NCBI GenBank assembly: GCA_018222585.1
Contig: JAAFAB010000001.1
Coordinates: 124,001 to 188,000, forward strand
Length of the DNA stretch: 64,000 nucleotides
From: Paracoccaceae bacterium
GTDB taxonomy: Bacteria; Pseudomonadota; Alphaproteobacteria; Rhodobacterales; Rhodobacteraceae
Direction: 5' to 3'
The notes under the pieces are model-generated. The model was not told where the DNA came from, did not search any database, and was given only the letters and a program-made list of their open reading frames with translations. The position numbers and the translations under genes were made by a program. Below are positions 54,407 through 64,000 of the stretch, piece by piece (position 1 is the first letter of the stretch; each line of letters starts with the position of its first letter).

Positions 54407-55804
54407 TCAGCTCGACAGACGCTCGGGCAGCCGGTTGGCCCAGGCCGAGATCGTGCCGGCGCCGAGGCAGACCACCATGTCGCCGGGCTGGGCCTGTTCA
54501 CGCACCAGCCGCTCCAGATCGTCCTCGGAGGTGATGGCACGGGCATGGCGGTGGCCGTGGCGGATCATCCCGGCGACGAGGTCGTCGCGGGTGGCGCCGG
54601 GAATCGGATCCTCGCCGGCGCCGTAGACCTCGGCGATGGCGACCACGTCGGCCTCGTTGAAGCAGGCGCAGAAATCCTCGAACAGCGTATGCAGGCGCGA
54701 ATAGCGGTGAGGCTGGTGCACCGCGATCACCCGGCCCTCGGTCGCCTGGCGGGCGGCCTTCAGCACGGCGGCGATTTCCACCGGGTGATGGCCGTAGTCG
54801 TCGATGATGGTCACTCCGTTGACCTCCCCCACCCGGGTGAAGCGGCGGTTGACGCCGCCAAAGGCGGCCAGCGCGGCGCGGATCTCATCCGCCTTCATGC
54901 CGAGATGGCGCGCCACGGCGACGGCCGAGAGCGCATTGCTGACGTTGTGATCCCCGGGCATCGGCAGGGTACAGCCCTCGATCACCATGTCCTCGTTCTG
55001 CAGCGCCACGTCGAAATGCGCCACGCCGGCCTTGTAGGTCAGGTTGATCGCCCGCACATCGGCCTGGGCGTTGAAGCCGTAGGTCACCACGCGGCGATCG
55101 CTGATCTTGCCGACGAGGTTCTGCACCTCGGCGTGATCGGTGCAGCAGACGGCGATACCGTAGAACGGAATGTTCGAGACAAAATCCAGAAAGCCCTTGC
55201 GCAGGGTGTCGAAGTCGCCCCAGTGATCCATGTGCTCGGGGTCGATATTGGTGACGATGGCAATGGTCGCGGGAAGGCGGTTGAAGGTGCCGTCGCTCTC
55301 GTCCGCCTCGACCACCATCCATTCGCCCAGACCGACGCGCGCGTTGCTGCCATAGGCATGGATGATGCCGCCGTTGATCACGGTGGGGTCGAACTTGCCC
55401 GCATCCAGCAGCGTGGCGACCATGGTCGTGGTCGTGGTCTTGCCGTGGGTGCCGGCGACGGCGATGTTGGATTTCAGCCGCATCAGTTCGGCCAGCATCT
55501 CGGCCCGGCGGACCACCGGCAGGCCCCTCAGACGCGCCTCGTCCAGCTCGGGGTTGCCGGGCTTGATGGCGGAGGAGATGACCACCACCTCGGCGTTTTC
55601 CAGGTTCTCGGCCCGCTGGCCCTCGAAGACATGCGCACCCAGCGTTTCCAGCCGGTCGGTGATCTTCGAGCGTTTCAGATCGCTGCCCTGCACGACATAG
55701 CCATGGTTCAGAAGGACCTCGGCGATGCCCGACATGCCGATCCCGCCGATGCCGACGAAATGGATGGGACCGACGTCCCCGGGCAGCTTGGTGGCAGCGT
55801 TCAC
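54407..55804 (-). CDS. murC: UDP-N-acetylmuramate--L-alanine ligase
   Basis: 465 residues, Mur ligase. N-terminal [22 protein letters not shown]-loop [38 protein letters not shown], and [18 protein letters not shown]. Adds L-Ala to UDP-MurNAc in the cytoplasm. It follows murG by 36 bases. Confidence 0.98.
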   Translation of the reverse strand: MNAATKLPGDVGPIHFVGIGGIGMSGIAEVLLNHGYVVQGSDLKRSKITDRLETLGAHVFEGQRAENLENAEVVVISSAIKPGNPELDEARLRGLPVVRRAEMLAELMRLKSNIAVAGTHGKTTTTTMVATLLDAGKFDPTVINGGIIHAYGSNARVGLGEWMVVEADESDGTFNRLPATIAIVTNIDPEHMDHWGDFDTLRKGFLDFVSNIPFYGIAVCCTDHAEVQNLVGKISDRRVVTYGFNAQADVRAINLTYKAGVAHFDVALQNEDMVIEGCTLPMPGDHNVSNALSAVAVARHLGMKADEIRAALAAFGGVNRRFTRVGEVNGVTIIDDYGHHPVEIAAVLKAARQATEGRVIAVHQPHRYSRLHTLFEDFCACFNEADVVAIAEVYGAGEDPIPGATRDDLVAGMIRHGHRHARAITSEDDLERLVREQAQPGDMVVCLGAGTISAWANRLPERLSS

Positions 55805-55840
55805 GGTGTTACTCCTGGTACTTGGACTGTTACGGGGCTG

Positions 55841-56938
55841 TTAAGGCTTCGCGGCCAGATCCTCGACCATGTCGGCCAGGGTCTGTGCCGCTTCGGGCTT
55901 GCCGAGCGACAGCGCGGCGCGGGCCATCTGCTCGGCCCCCTCGGGATGGTCGAGTACCAGCTGGATGTTCTCGGCCAGGGCCTCGGGGGTGAACTTGCTT
56001 TCCGGCATCATGATCGCGGCGCCCGCCTCGACCAAGCCGCGCGCATTGGCGGTCTGGTGATCGGCGGCGGCGGCGGCATAGGGGACCAGCACGGCGGGCC
56101 GTCCGATGACCGAGAGATCGGCGATCGAGGAAGCCCCGGAGCGGCAGATCACCAGCTGCGCCTCCGAGAGGCGGCGCGGGACATCCTGGAAGAAGGTCTC
56201 GACCTCGGCGTCGATGCCCTGTTCGGCGTAGAATTCGGCGACACGCTGCTGGTCCTCGGGCCGGGCCTGATGCGCGACGCGGATCCGGGCGCGGGCCTCC
56301 GCCGGCAGCGCGGCGATGGCGGCGGGCACCACGTCGGAGAGGATGCGCGCGCCCTGGCTGCCGCCGATGACCAGCACCGACATCGGGTAGTCGCCCGGCG
56401 CGATATAGCCCGCCCCGGCCCGGTCCAGCACCGCGGCGCGGACGGGATTGCCGACATAGGCGCCTTCGACTCCCTCGGGCAGATCCGTCGGCCAGGTGCC
56501 GCAGGCGATGCGGTCGACCCGGCTGGCGAAGACCTGGTTCACCCGGCCGAGGACGCCGTTCTGTTCATGGATCATGCGCGGCTTCTTCAGCAGGAAGGCC
56601 GCTGCCATGGCCGGGATCGCCGGGTAGCCGCCGAAGCCGACCACCACCGCCGGGCGATCGCGCCACATGCGGAAGGTCGCCCCCAGCACCCCGGCGGCGA
56701 TCTTCAGCGGCACCACGGCGCGGGCCAGCAGCCCGCCCCGGGCGAAGGTGGCCGAGGAGAGCTGCTCGATCTCGACCGCGCGGGGGAAGCCGCCAGCGTA
56801 GCGCGCGCCGCGCGCATCGGTCGACAGCTTCACCCGCCAGCCGCGCGAAAGCATCTCCTCGGCCAGCGACTGGGCGGGGAACATGTGGCCACCGGTGCCT
56901 CCGGCAGCGATGACGAGAAGGGGCGTGTCGAGGTTCAT
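55841..56938 (-). CDS. murG: UDP-N-acetylglucosamine--N-acetylmuramyl-(pentapeptide) pyrophosphoryl-undecaprenol GlcNAc transferase
   Basis: 365 residues, GT28 glycosyltransferase that makes lipid II at the inner face of the membrane. [11 protein letters not shown] near the start, [40 protein letters not shown] and [24 protein letters not shown] are all present. Nine bases after ftsW. Confidence 0.98.
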   Translation of the reverse strand: MNLDTPLLVIAAGGTGGHMFPAQSLAEEMLSRGWRVKLSTDARGARYAGGFPRAVEIEQLSSATFARGGLLARAVVPLKIAAGVLGATFRMWRDRPAVVVGFGGYPAIPAMAAAFLLKKPRMIHEQNGVLGRVNQVFASRVDRIACGTWPTDLPEGVEGAYVGNPVRAAVLDRAGAGYIAPGDYPMSVLVIGGSQGARILSDVVPAAIAALPAEARARIRVAHQARPEDQQRVAEFYAEQGIDAEVETFFQDVPRRLSEAQLVICRSGASSIADLSVIGRPAVLVPYAAAAADHQTANARGLVEAGAAIMMPESKFTPEALAENIQLVLDHPEGAEQMARAALSLGKPEAAQTLADMVEDLAAKP

Positions 56939-56946
56939 CGGTCTTT

Positions 56947-58113
56947 CTAACGTCCGCGACCCGCCAGAAGATCCGCGATCTGATTCTGGGGCCGGGTTCT
57001 TGTGAAAGCCAGCAGCATCCCCAGGGCCACGCCCCCCGCGATCAGCGAGGAGCCCCCGTAGGAGACGAAGGGCAGCGTCATGCCCTTGGCGGGCAGCAGG
57101 CGCACGGCGACGCCCATGTTGATCATCGCCTGCACGCCGAACATGGCGGCAAGGCCGGTGCCGGCGAGGCGGATGAAGGGGTCGCGTTCACGCATCAGCC
57201 GGGTGAAGCTGCGCAGCACCACCGTGGCATAGAGCGCGATGATGATCGCCACCAGCACGAGGCCGTATTCCTCGGCGGCAACGGCGATGATGAAATCGGT
57301 ATGGGCGTCGGGCAGCGACATCTTCACCCGGCCTTCGCCGACACCGACGCCGAAGAAACCGCCTTCGCGGATGGCATTGGCGGCGAACCCCAGCTGGGTC
57401 GTCGGGTCCACGTCCTGCGCCAGGAAGCCGTCGATGCGGCGGGCGAAGTGCTCGGACTGGTCATAGGCGATCGTGCCGGTCAGCACCACCAGCGCGGCGA
57501 CCGAGATCAGGATCAGCATCGGCGCGCCGGCAACGAAATAGACCACCGCCCAACCGAAGAGCACCAGGCTGGCCTGGCCGAAATCGGGCTGCAGGATCAG
57601 CATGATGACGATCGTGCACATGATGATGAAGGAATAGAGCCGCCCCGGCGGGCCGTTGATCTCCTGCGCGGCGGCCATCATCCAGGCGGCGACGACCACG
57701 AAACAGGGCTTGATGAACTCCGAGGGCTGCAGGCTGCCGAAGCCAAGCGAGTACCAGCGCACGGCGCCCTTGCCGAAATCGGTGCCGAAGACCGGCAACG
57801 CCGCCAGGGCGACGAAGGCCAGGGCAAAGCCTATGGTGGCCGTCCGGCGCACCAGCTCGGGGCGCATCATCGAGGCCGCGATCATCACCATCAGCGCCAC
57901 GCCACCGAAGGTTGCCTGTTTCCACACGTAGTGGAAAGGCGCCTCTCCGTTGCGCTCGGCCAGCGGCGGCGAGGCCGCGAAGCCCAGTAGCAACCCGATG
58001 CCGAAGAGCCCGAGGATACAGGCGAGCGTCAACTTGTCGACGGTCCGCCACCATTTCGGAATTACCGGTTCACCATCCCTTATCGGGATGGCGCCATATA
58101 CCATCTCGGTCAT
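56947..58113 (-). CDS. ftsW: Lipid II polymerase/cell division protein FtsW (SEDS family)
   Basis: 388 residues from the ATG at 58113 ([11 protein letters not shown]); frame extends to 58158. About ten membrane helices. SEDS signatures: [29 protein letters not shown], and [36 protein letters not shown]. Septal peptidoglycan glycosyltransferase with its cognate PBP3. Confidence 0.97.
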   Translation of the reverse strand: MTEMVYGAIPIRDGEPVIPKWWRTVDKLTLACILGLFGIGLLLGFAASPPLAERNGEAPFHYVWKQATFGGVALMVMIAASMMRPELVRRTATIGFALAFVALAALPVFGTDFGKGAVRWYSLGFGSLQPSEFIKPCFVVVAAWMMAAAQEINGPPGRLYSFIIMCTIVIMLILQPDFGQASLVLFGWAVVYFVAGAPMLILISVAALVVLTGTIAYDQSEHFARRIDGFLAQDVDPTTQLGFAANAIREGGFFGVGVGEGRVKMSLPDAHTDFIIAVAAEEYGLVLVAIIIALYATVVLRSFTRLMRERDPFIRLAGTGLAAMFGVQAMINMGVAVRLLPAKGMTLPFVSYGGSSLIAGGVALGMLLAFTRTRPQNQIADLLAGRGR

Positions 58114-58386
58114 GCTGTCCGCTCGATGCCCGGGTTTCCCGGTGCGCTGTTGCCTCAACGGATCCCTTTGGCGGGACCTCTGGGCGAAAGTCTAACCTCT
58201 TTCCCGCCATGTGACCAGAGAGAATGCGGCGCGCCCCCGCCCGGCAGCCCCTTGCAAACAGGCCCTCCGGGGTGCGTTGACGCGCTTGTCATCCCTACCG
58301 GCGCGTATGGCACCGCAGGGCGGGCAGCCCGCGCGCTGCGCAGGCGGGCCGGGTGTCCGCCCCCACCGGCGCAGTGGCGGCCGGGC

Positions 58387-58677
58387 TCAGCGGTTCAGCA
58401 CGTCCTGCCATTCGGGGTGGCGACGGAACTGCGCCGCCGCGAAGGGGCAGAGCGGCACGATCTTCTTGCCCTCGGCGCGCGCATCCTCGACCGCGCGGGT
58501 GACCAGAGCAACCCCGACACCGCGTCCCCGGAAGACCTCGGGCACCCCGGTATGGTCGATGATGATCAGGCTCTCGCCGGCCCGCGAATAGGTCATCTCT
58601 GCCTCGTCCGCGCCATCGCGGAACAGGTACCGCCCACCCGTCTCGCCCTCGTCACGGAGTATTTCCAGCTCGCTCAT
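58387..58677 (-). CDS. GNAT-fold N-acetyltransferase (YjdJ-like)
   Basis: 96 residues from the ATG at 58677. The acetyl-CoA loop is VPEVFRGRGVGVALVTRAVEDAR, followed by IVPLCPFAAAQFRRHPEWQDVL, typical of short Gcn5-related proteins of the YjdJ/GATA type. Function unknown. It lies in the ftsW-murD interval on the same strand, but 273 bases from ftsW with no clear feature between, so it has its own expression signals. Confidence 0.85.
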   Translation of the reverse strand: MSELEILRDEGETGGRYLFRDGADEAEMTYSRAGESLIIIDHTGVPEVFRGRGVGVALVTRAVEDARAEGKKIVPLCPFAAAQFRRHPEWQDVLNR

Positions 58678-58747
58678 CCTCGGATCCCTTTCCCTTTGGT
58701 CCTGCCTCCGACTTGCGCCCTGCCCCGCTTTCGCGCAAGGGGAGGCG

Positions 58748-59923
58748 ATGGAATTCGACACGATCATCCTTGGTGCAGGCGCCGCCGGCCTGATGTGCGC
58801 CGCCCATTGCGGCGGCCGCGTGCTGCTGATGGATCACGCCAAGCGGGCCGGAGAGAAGATCCGCATCTCGGGCGGCGGGCGCTGCAACTTCACCAATACC
58901 GGCACCGGGCCGGGCAACTTCCTGTCGCAGAACCCGCATTTCGCCAAGTCGGCGCTGGCGCGCTACGGCCCCTGGGATTTCGTCTCGCTGGTCAGCGAAC
59001 ACGGCATCGCCTGGCACGAGAAGACCCTCGGGCAGCTGTTCTGCGACGACAGCGCGAAGCAGATCGTGGCCATGCTGACCGGGCTCTGCGACGGCGCGGG
59101 CGTGCAGATGGCGCTTGAGACCTCGGTCGAGGCGGTGCGGCACGGCGCTGAGAGCTATGCGGTCACGCTCTCCGGGCGCGGCACGCAGCGGCAGGTCACC
59201 GGGCGGCGGCTGGTGGTGGCGACGGGCGGCAAGTCGATCCCCAAGATGGGCGCCACCGGTCTGGCCTACGACATCGCGCGGCAGTTCGGGCTGGGCCTGA
59301 CCGAGACCCGCCCCGGCCTCGTGCCCTTCACCTTCCCGGAGGGGCGCTTTTCAGCTCTCTCCGGCCTCTCCCTGCCGTCGCGGGTGACGGCGGCGCGCAG
59401 CTTCGACGAGGCGCTTCTGTTCACCCACCGGGGGCTGTCCGGGCCTGCGGTGCTGCAGGCGTCCTCCTACTGGCGCGAGGGCGAGGAGGTTGCCGTCAAC
59501 CTCTCCCCCGGTGCCGACCCCTTCGCGGTGCTGCGGCAGGCCCGCGGCGAGGGCGGTCGCCGCAGCCTTCTGCGCAGCCTCGATGCGCTGATGCCCGCCC
59601 GGCTGGCGGATTTCCTCGGGCAGGAGTGGGCGCTTGCGGGCAACCTGGCCGACCAGTCCGACAAGGCGCTCGGCGCCCTGGCCGAGCGGCTGACCGACTG
59701 GCGCCTGCTGCCCGCGGGCAGCGAGGGGTACCGCACGGCGGAGGTGACCCTTGGGGGCGTGGACACCGACGCGCTGGACAGCCGCACCATGGAGGCCAAG
59801 GCGCAACCGGGTCTGCATTTCATCGGTGAATGCGTCGATGTGACGGGCTGGCTGGGCGGCTACAACTTCCAATGGGCCTGGGCCAGCGCCATGGCCTGTG
59901 CAGGCGCGCTGCGCGAGGGCTGA
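58748..59923 (+). CDS. HI0933/BaiN-family FAD-dependent oxidoreductase
   Basis: 391 residues. N-terminal FAD dinucleotide fold (IILGAGAAGLMCAAHCGG), then GEKIRISGGGRCNFTNTG, VVATGGKSIPKMGATGLAYDIA, and the C-terminal AEVTLGGVDTDALDS with FIGECVDVTGWLGGYNFQWAWASA. This is the HI0933 flavoprotein pattern. It runs against the surrounding dcw genes, an unusual insertion in an otherwise minus-strand cluster. Physiological role not known. Confidence 0.9.
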   Translation: MEFDTIILGAGAAGLMCAAHCGGRVLLMDHAKRAGEKIRISGGGRCNFTNTGTGPGNFLSQNPHFAKSALARYGPWDFVSLVSEHGIAWHEKTLGQLFCDDSAKQIVAMLTGLCDGAGVQMALETSVEAVRHGAESYAVTLSGRGTQRQVTGRRLVVATGGKSIPKMGATGLAYDIARQFGLGLTETRPGLVPFTFPEGRFSALSGLSLPSRVTAARSFDEALLFTHRGLSGPAVLQASSYWREGEEVAVNLSPGADPFAVLRQARGEGGRRSLLRSLDALMPARLADFLGQEWALAGNLADQSDKALGALAERLTDWRLLPAGSEGYRTAEVTLGGVDTDALDSRTMEAKAQPGLHFIGECVDVTGWLGGYNFQWAWASAMACAGALREG

Positions 59924-59932
59924 GCCGCCGGA

Positions 59933-60003
59933 GGTGGGTTGCCACCCACCCTACGCCTCGGGCAGACCGCAGGAAACGGCGTAGGGTGGGAGATATCCCA
60001 CCT
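59933..60003 (-). repeat. TAGGGTGGG-type inverted repeat (family R2), copy 2
   Basis: Arms at 59933-59955 and 59980-60003. CGTAGGGTGGGAGATATCCC at 59980-59999 is the exact reverse complement of 18449-18468. Occupies the 86-base gap between the convergent flavoprotein and murD genes, where it may also act as a bidirectional terminator. Confidence 0.8.
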
Positions 60004-60009
60004 TCTCCT

Positions 60010-61416
60010 CTACATCTTGCCCAGCACCGCCTCGACCTTCGCCACGAAATCCTCGCCCCGCTTCTCGAAGCTGTCGTACTGGTCGAAACTGGCCGCTGCC
60101 GGCGCCAGCAGCACGGTGTCCCCGGGCTCGGCCTCGGCCGTGGCACGGGCCACGGCGGTGGCCATGTCGGTGCAGACCTCGGCCTCGACGCCGGTGAGCT
60201 GCATGGCGAAATCCTCGGCCTCGCGCCCGATCACATAGGCTTTCACCACCTCGCCCGTGTCGCCCAGAAGCGGCTCCAGCCCGCCCTCCTTCTGCAGCCC
60301 GCCACAGATCCAGCGGATGCGTTTGAAGGCCCGCAGTGCCTGCTTCGCGCTGTCCACGTTGGTCGCCTTGCTGTCGTTGACGAAGGTCACCCCGCCCGCC
60401 TCGGCAATGCGCTGAGACCGGTGCGGCAGCCCGCCGAAGCTGTGGAAGGCGGCCTCGATCACCCGCGGCGCCAGGCCGAGGCTGCGCGCCACCGCATAGG
60501 CGGCGCAGGCGTTCTGATGGTTGTGCGCGCCCGGCAGCCCCGCCACCGCACGCAGGTCGATCGTGCCGACCTGCCGCCCCTTGCGGAACTCCGACAGGAA
60601 ACCCTTGCGGGCATAAACGATCCAGCCAGGGCCGGTGAGCTTGCGGGCGGAGGACACACGGATCACCCGATCATCCTCGGGCGCGACCGAGAGCTGCCCG
60701 GCGAGGAACAGCCCCTCGGGTTCGTCCACGCCGATGACGGCGCGATCCGGCCCGCCCTCGGCGAACAGCCGGCGCTTGGCGGCGAAATAGCCGCCCAGGC
60801 CGGCATGGCGATCCAGGTGGTCCGGCGAGAGGTTGGTGAAGACCGCCACGTCGGGCGTCAGTGCCCGCGCCAGGTCGGTCTGGTAGGATGACAGCTCCAG
60901 CACCACCACGCCGCCATCGGCGGGCGGGTCGATGTCCAGCACGCCCCGGCCGATGTTACCCGCCAGCTGCACATCACGACCGACGTGCTCAAGCACATGG
61001 GCGATCAGCGCCGATGTCGTGGACTTGCCGTTCGAACCGGTCACCGTCACCACTTTGGGCGGTGTGTCGAACTCGGCCCAGTCGTTCTGACCGAGTGACC
61101 GGAAGAACAGGCCGATGTCATTGTCGACCGGCACCCCGGCCTCCAGCGCGGCGGCGATGGCGGGATGGGGCGCGGGATAGAGATGCGGAATGCCCGGCGA
61201 TGTCACCAGGCAAGCGATCCCCTCGAAGGCCTCGGGACGGGAGAGCCTGCGCAGCGCGATCCCCTCGGCCTCGGCCACTTCGGCGGCACGCGGGCCATCG
61301 TCCCAGGCCACGACCTCCGCCCCGCCCTCGCGCAGCGCCCGCGCGGTGGCCAGGCCGGACCGGCCAAGCCCCAGGACGGCGACCGTCTGGCCTTCGAAAC
61401 CCTGAACCGGAATCAT
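60010..61416 (-). CDS. murD: UDP-N-acetylmuramoylalanine--D-glutamate ligase
   Basis: 468 residues. N-terminal [16 protein letters not shown]-loop [51 protein letters not shown] and [16 protein letters not shown]. Adds D-Glu to UDP-MurNAc-L-Ala. It lies 208 bases downstream of mraY, with an R1 repeat between. Confidence 0.97.
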   Translation of the reverse strand: MIPVQGFEGQTVAVLGLGRSGLATARALREGGAEVVAWDDGPRAAEVAEAEGIALRRLSRPEAFEGIACLVTSPGIPHLYPAPHPAIAAALEAGVPVDNDIGLFFRSLGQNDWAEFDTPPKVVTVTGSNGKSTTSALIAHVLEHVGRDVQLAGNIGRGVLDIDPPADGGVVVLELSSYQTDLARALTPDVAVFTNLSPDHLDRHAGLGGYFAAKRRLFAEGGPDRAVIGVDEPEGLFLAGQLSVAPEDDRVIRVSSARKLTGPGWIVYARKGFLSEFRKGRQVGTIDLRAVAGLPGAHNHQNACAAYAVARSLGLAPRVIEAAFHSFGGLPHRSQRIAEAGGVTFVNDSKATNVDSAKQALRAFKRIRWICGGLQKEGGLEPLLGDTGEVVKAYVIGREAEDFAMQLTGVEAEVCTDMATAVARATAEAEPGDTVLLAPAAASFDQYDSFEKRGEDFVAKVEAVLGKM

Positions 61417-61498
61417 CTGCTACTCCCTTGATCTGCGAATGAAGAGTGATGCAGCCCCGCGCCGGGATGCAAGGGGTGCGCCCGCGCCGGGCGCTGCC

Positions 61499-61606
61499 TC
61501 AAGCGGCAGTATTTCCAGCCATCGGATAAGAAGACCTCTTTCCCCCAACCGATGGCGATAAATACTGCGGGGGGAGTCAGCTTGCTGACGGGGGGCAGCG
61601 CCCCCC
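61499..61606 (+). repeat. R1 composite intergenic repeat, full copy
   Basis: Imperfect arms GCAGTATTTCCAGCCATCGG (61506-61525) and 61549-61568 (three mismatches). Then stem GTCAGC-TT-GCTGAC (61576-61589) and GGGGGGC-AGC-GCCCCCC (61590-61606). Between the mraY stop and the murD start, both minus strand. Confidence 0.88.
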
Positions 61607-61624
61607 TGCCCCCCAAATGGCCCC

Positions 61625-62707
61625 TCAGCGCAGCTTCAGCGTGGCGAGGCCGATCATCGCCAGGATCAGCGAGATGATCCAGAAGCGGATCACGATGGTC
61701 GGCTCGGCCCAGCCCTTCTTCTCATAGTGATGGTGGATCGGCGCCATCAGGAACACCCGCTTGCCGGTGCGCTTGAAGTAGAGCACCTGGATGATCACCG
61801 AGAGCGCCTCGACCACGAAGAGGCCGCCGACGATGCCCAGCACGATCTCGTGCTTGGTGGCCACCGCAATGGCACCGAGCGCGCCGCCGAGCGCGAGGGA
61901 GCCGGTGTCGCCCATGAAGACCGCCGCCGGCGGGGCGTTGTACCACAGGAAGCCCAGGCCGCCGCCGATCAGGCCCGCGACGAAGATCACGATCTCGCCG
62001 GTGCCGGGGACGTAGTGCAGGCCGAGGTAGTCGGTGAAAGTGGTGTTGCCGACAAAATAGGCGATGATGCCGAGCGCGCCCGAGGCGATCATCACCGGCA
62101 TGATCGCCAGCCCATCCAGCCCGTCGGTCAGGTTCACCGCGTTGGCGGCACCGACGATCACGAACATCGCGAAGGGCACGAAGAAGACACCGAGGTGCAG
62201 CAGAACGTCCTTGAAGACCGGCAACGCCAGGGCGAACTGCAGCTCTTCGGGATGGAACCAGCTGGCCCAGAGCGACGCGACCAGGGCGATCAGGAAGCCC
62301 AGAAGCAGCCGCATCCTGGCCGAGACCCCCTTGGTGTTCTGCTTGGAAACCTTGGCGTAATCATCGGCAAAGCCGATCAGTCCGAAGGAGAGCGTCACGA
62401 AGAGCACCAGCCAGACATAGGCGTTGTCCCAGCGGGCCCAGAGCAACGTCGAGGTGGTCAGCGCACCGACGATCAGCAGCCCGCCCATGGTCGGCGTGCC
62501 GGCCTTGGCGAGGTGGGTTTCGGGGCCGTCGTCGCGGATCGGCTGCCCCTTGCCCTGGCTGCGGCGCAGCACGTTGATCAGCCGCGGCCCAAAGAAGAAC
62601 CCGAAGAGAAGCGCCGTCAGGAAGGCCCCGCCCGCGCGGAAGGTGATGTAGCGGAAGAGGTTGAACAGGTCTCCGCCATCCGAGAGGGCGGTCAGCCAGT
62701 AGAGCAT
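61625..62707 (-). CDS. mraY: Phospho-N-acetylmuramoyl-pentapeptide-transferase MraY
   Basis: 360 residues, about ten membrane helices. Signatures: [50 protein letters not shown] and [15 protein letters not shown]. Makes lipid I from UDP-MurNAc-pentapeptide and undecaprenyl phosphate. It lies 49 bases downstream of murF. Confidence 0.98.
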   Translation of the reverse strand: MLYWLTALSDGGDLFNLFRYITFRAGGAFLTALLFGFFFGPRLINVLRRSQGKGQPIRDDGPETHLAKAGTPTMGGLLIVGALTTSTLLWARWDNAYVWLVLFVTLSFGLIGFADDYAKVSKQNTKGVSARMRLLLGFLIALVASLWASWFHPEELQFALALPVFKDVLLHLGVFFVPFAMFVIVGAANAVNLTDGLDGLAIMPVMIASGALGIIAYFVGNTTFTDYLGLHYVPGTGEIVIFVAGLIGGGLGFLWYNAPPAAVFMGDTGSLALGGALGAIAVATKHEIVLGIVGGLFVVEALSVIIQVLYFKRTGKRVFLMAPIHHHYEKKGWAEPTIVIRFWIISLILAMIGLATLKLR

Positions 62708-62756
62708 CGGGAGGGAATCCTTTCCGGGGGGCCGTCGGCGGCCTGGGGTACGGCCG

Positions 62757-64000
62757 TCAGTCGTCGGCGGGATGGCTCAGTTTTCGCAGGGCGTCAACCA
62801 CGGTGGAGACCTTCGACCCCTTGGAGCCCTTCACCAGCACGACATCGCCGGCGTCGACCAGGCGCAGGGCCTCGGCGGCGAGAGGCTGGGCGGTCTTGCT
62901 GAAGCGGCCCCGGCGGTGATCTGGCAGCGCCTCGTAGAAGGGCCGCATCCGGGTCCCGACACAATGCACCAGGTCGACGTGATCCAGCGCCGGGTGGCGG
63001 GCCATCTCGACGTGCATCTCCATCTCGGCCTCGCCCAGTTCCAGCATCTCGCCCAGCACGGCGATGCGCCGCCCCTGGGCATGGCGGCCGAGGTTGTCGC
63101 GGGGATGGGCGGCGGCCAGGACGTCCAGCGCGGCGCCCATCGAGGCGGGGTTGGCGTTGAAGGCATCGTCGATCAGCTCGAAGGACAGGGCCCGCTCCAG
63201 TGGGTCGAGCACCCGGCGTTGCCGCAGCCCCCGGCCCGCCGGCGGCACCCAGCGACCGAGCGCGGCCAGCGCCAGGGCGCGATCAAGGTCCAGCACATGC
63301 GCCGTGGCCAGCACCGCCAGCGCGTTCAGCGCGAAATGCCGACCCGCCGCCTGCACCTTCCAGGTCACCGGCGTGCGCCAGGCGCGGGCCTCGCAGACCA
63401 GGCAATCCTCGGCCAGGGTGACCTCCAGCAGGCGGTGGTGGCAATGGCGGCTCTCGCCGAAGCGCAGGATCCGCGCGCCGGCCTTGCGGGCGGCGGCGGC
63501 CAGGATCGGCGTTGTCGGCAGGTCGCCGTTGATCACCGCCACGCCGCCCGGCTCCAGCCCCTCGCAGATCGAGCCCTTTTCGCGGGCGATCCCCTCGAGG
63601 CTGTCGAAAGCTTCCAGGTGCGCCGCGACGACGGTGGTGATGATGGCCACATGGGGCCGCGCCAGCCGGGCCAGCGGCGCGATCTCACCGGGGTGGTTCA
63701 TGCCGATCTCGATCACCGCAAGCTCGGTCTCGCGCGGCATTCGCGCCAGGGTCAGCGGCACGCCCCAGTGGTTGTTGTAACTGGCCTCGGCGGCATGGGT
63801 CCTCTTCTGCGCGGCGAAGACATCGCGCATCATCTCCTTGGTCGAAGTCTTGCCCGCCGAGCCGGTGACCGCCACGACCTTGCCCTGCATCCGGGCCCGG
63901 GCCGCGCGGGCCAGCCCTTCCAGCCCCTCCAGCACGTCCTCGACGATCAGCAGCGGCGCGTCGGGCGCCACGCCCTCGGGCACATGGGTCACCAGGGCAG
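62757..64000 (-). CDS. murF: UDP-N-acetylmuramoyl-tripeptide--D-alanyl-D-alanine ligase, N-terminus beyond window
   Basis: At least 413 residues, open to the end of the window; the N-terminal substrate-binding portion is missing. P-loop [60 protein letters not shown], and the C-terminal [18 protein letters not shown]. Adds the D-Ala-D-Ala made by Ddl. First visible gene of the minus-strand dcw run. Confidence 0.95.
   Translation of the reverse strand, partial: ALVTHVPEGVAPDAPLLIVEDVLEGLEGLARAARARMQGKVVAVTGSAGKTSTKEMMRDVFAAQKRTHAAEASYNNHWGVPLTLARMPRETELAVIEIGMNHPGEIAPLARLARPHVAIITTVVAAHLEAFDSLEGIAREKGSICEGLEPGGVAVINGDLPTTPILAAAARKAGARILRFGESRHCHHRLLEVTLAEDCLVCEARAWRTPVTWKVQAAGRHFALNALAVLATAHVLDLDRALALAALGRWVPPAGRGLRQRRVLDPLERALSFELIDDAFNANPASMGAALDVLAAAHPRDNLGRHAQGRRIAVLGEMLELGEAEMEMHVEMARHPALDHVDLVHCVGTRMRPFYEALPDHRRGRFSKTAQPLAAEALRLVDAGDVVLVKGSKGSKVSTVVDALRKLSHPADD

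Noticed and set aside
54176-56950. 924-codon plus-strand frame opposite murC and murG
   Set aside because: Shadow of two genes with complete Mur-family motifs.

Overview
The window looks like a chromosome segment from an alphaproteobacterium of the Rhodobacteraceae (Roseobacter/Rhodobacter group). The reasons are the high G+C content, aerobic cobaltochelatase genes (cobS, cobT) next to bolA and a J-domain gene, a DUF2484 gene inside the murC-murB interval, GatB, PntAB and the gene order of the division/cell-wall cluster. I found no tRNA, rRNA, CRISPR array, phage or insertion sequence. Genus cannot be given from this text alone.

Layout. 1-3.9 kb: end of an unknown gene, then Kdo transferase waaA, a GT4 glycosyltransferase, a VOC-fold protein and an EamA exporter (+). 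4-13.5 kb: a peptide-utilisation locus. Two tandem M20 aminoacylase paralogues, argE and a double ATP-binding-cassette protein lie on the minus strand, divergent from a binding protein and two permeases (+). 13.6-19.7 kb: PaaI thioesterase, pntBA, an SDR, a class I amidotransferase hydrolase and a small membrane protein. 19.9-28.3 kb: pepN, an unknown 450-residue protein, gatB, a soluble globin-coupled chemoreceptor, a hot-dog thioesterase and DUF4177. 28.3-35.1 kb: bolA, a J-domain protein, cobS and cobT, interrupted by a minus-strand ECF sigma/anti-sigma pair and a decayed tannase/feruloyl-esterase fragment. 35.2-43 kb: DUF2200, a methyltransferase, M24 aminopeptidase P, DUF427, a ClC chloride channel, and a LuxR-type regulator whose alpha/beta-hydrolase-like half lies in another reading frame. 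43.2-64 kb: recN, bamD, lpxC, ftsZ, ftsA, ftsQ, ddl, murB, two small membrane proteins, murC, murG, ftsW, (GNAT and flavoprotein insertion), murD, mraY and murF, nearly all on the minus strand. This is the dcw cluster, transcribed from murF toward ftsZ and recN.

Most of the window is housekeeping. The least explained signal is non-coding: a dispersed composite element in at least five intergenic gaps. It has a GTATTT-containing inverted repeat, then a short stem whose sequence differs in every copy while staying self-complementary, then a GGGGGC-AGM-GCCCCC hairpin. That is covariation of a structured repeat. A second, TAGGGTGGG-type inverted repeat occurs twice in opposite orientation. Three near-perfect operator-like palindromes lie upstream of pntA, the C26 hydrolase gene and DUF427. 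Other points are the LuxR/hydrolase split with a run of seven C at the likely frameshift, and the tannase relic.

Start codons were moved inward from the longest open frame where a ribosome-binding site, a 4-base overlap or family length argued for it; each case is stated. Functions are family-level readings from motifs; no database search was possible.
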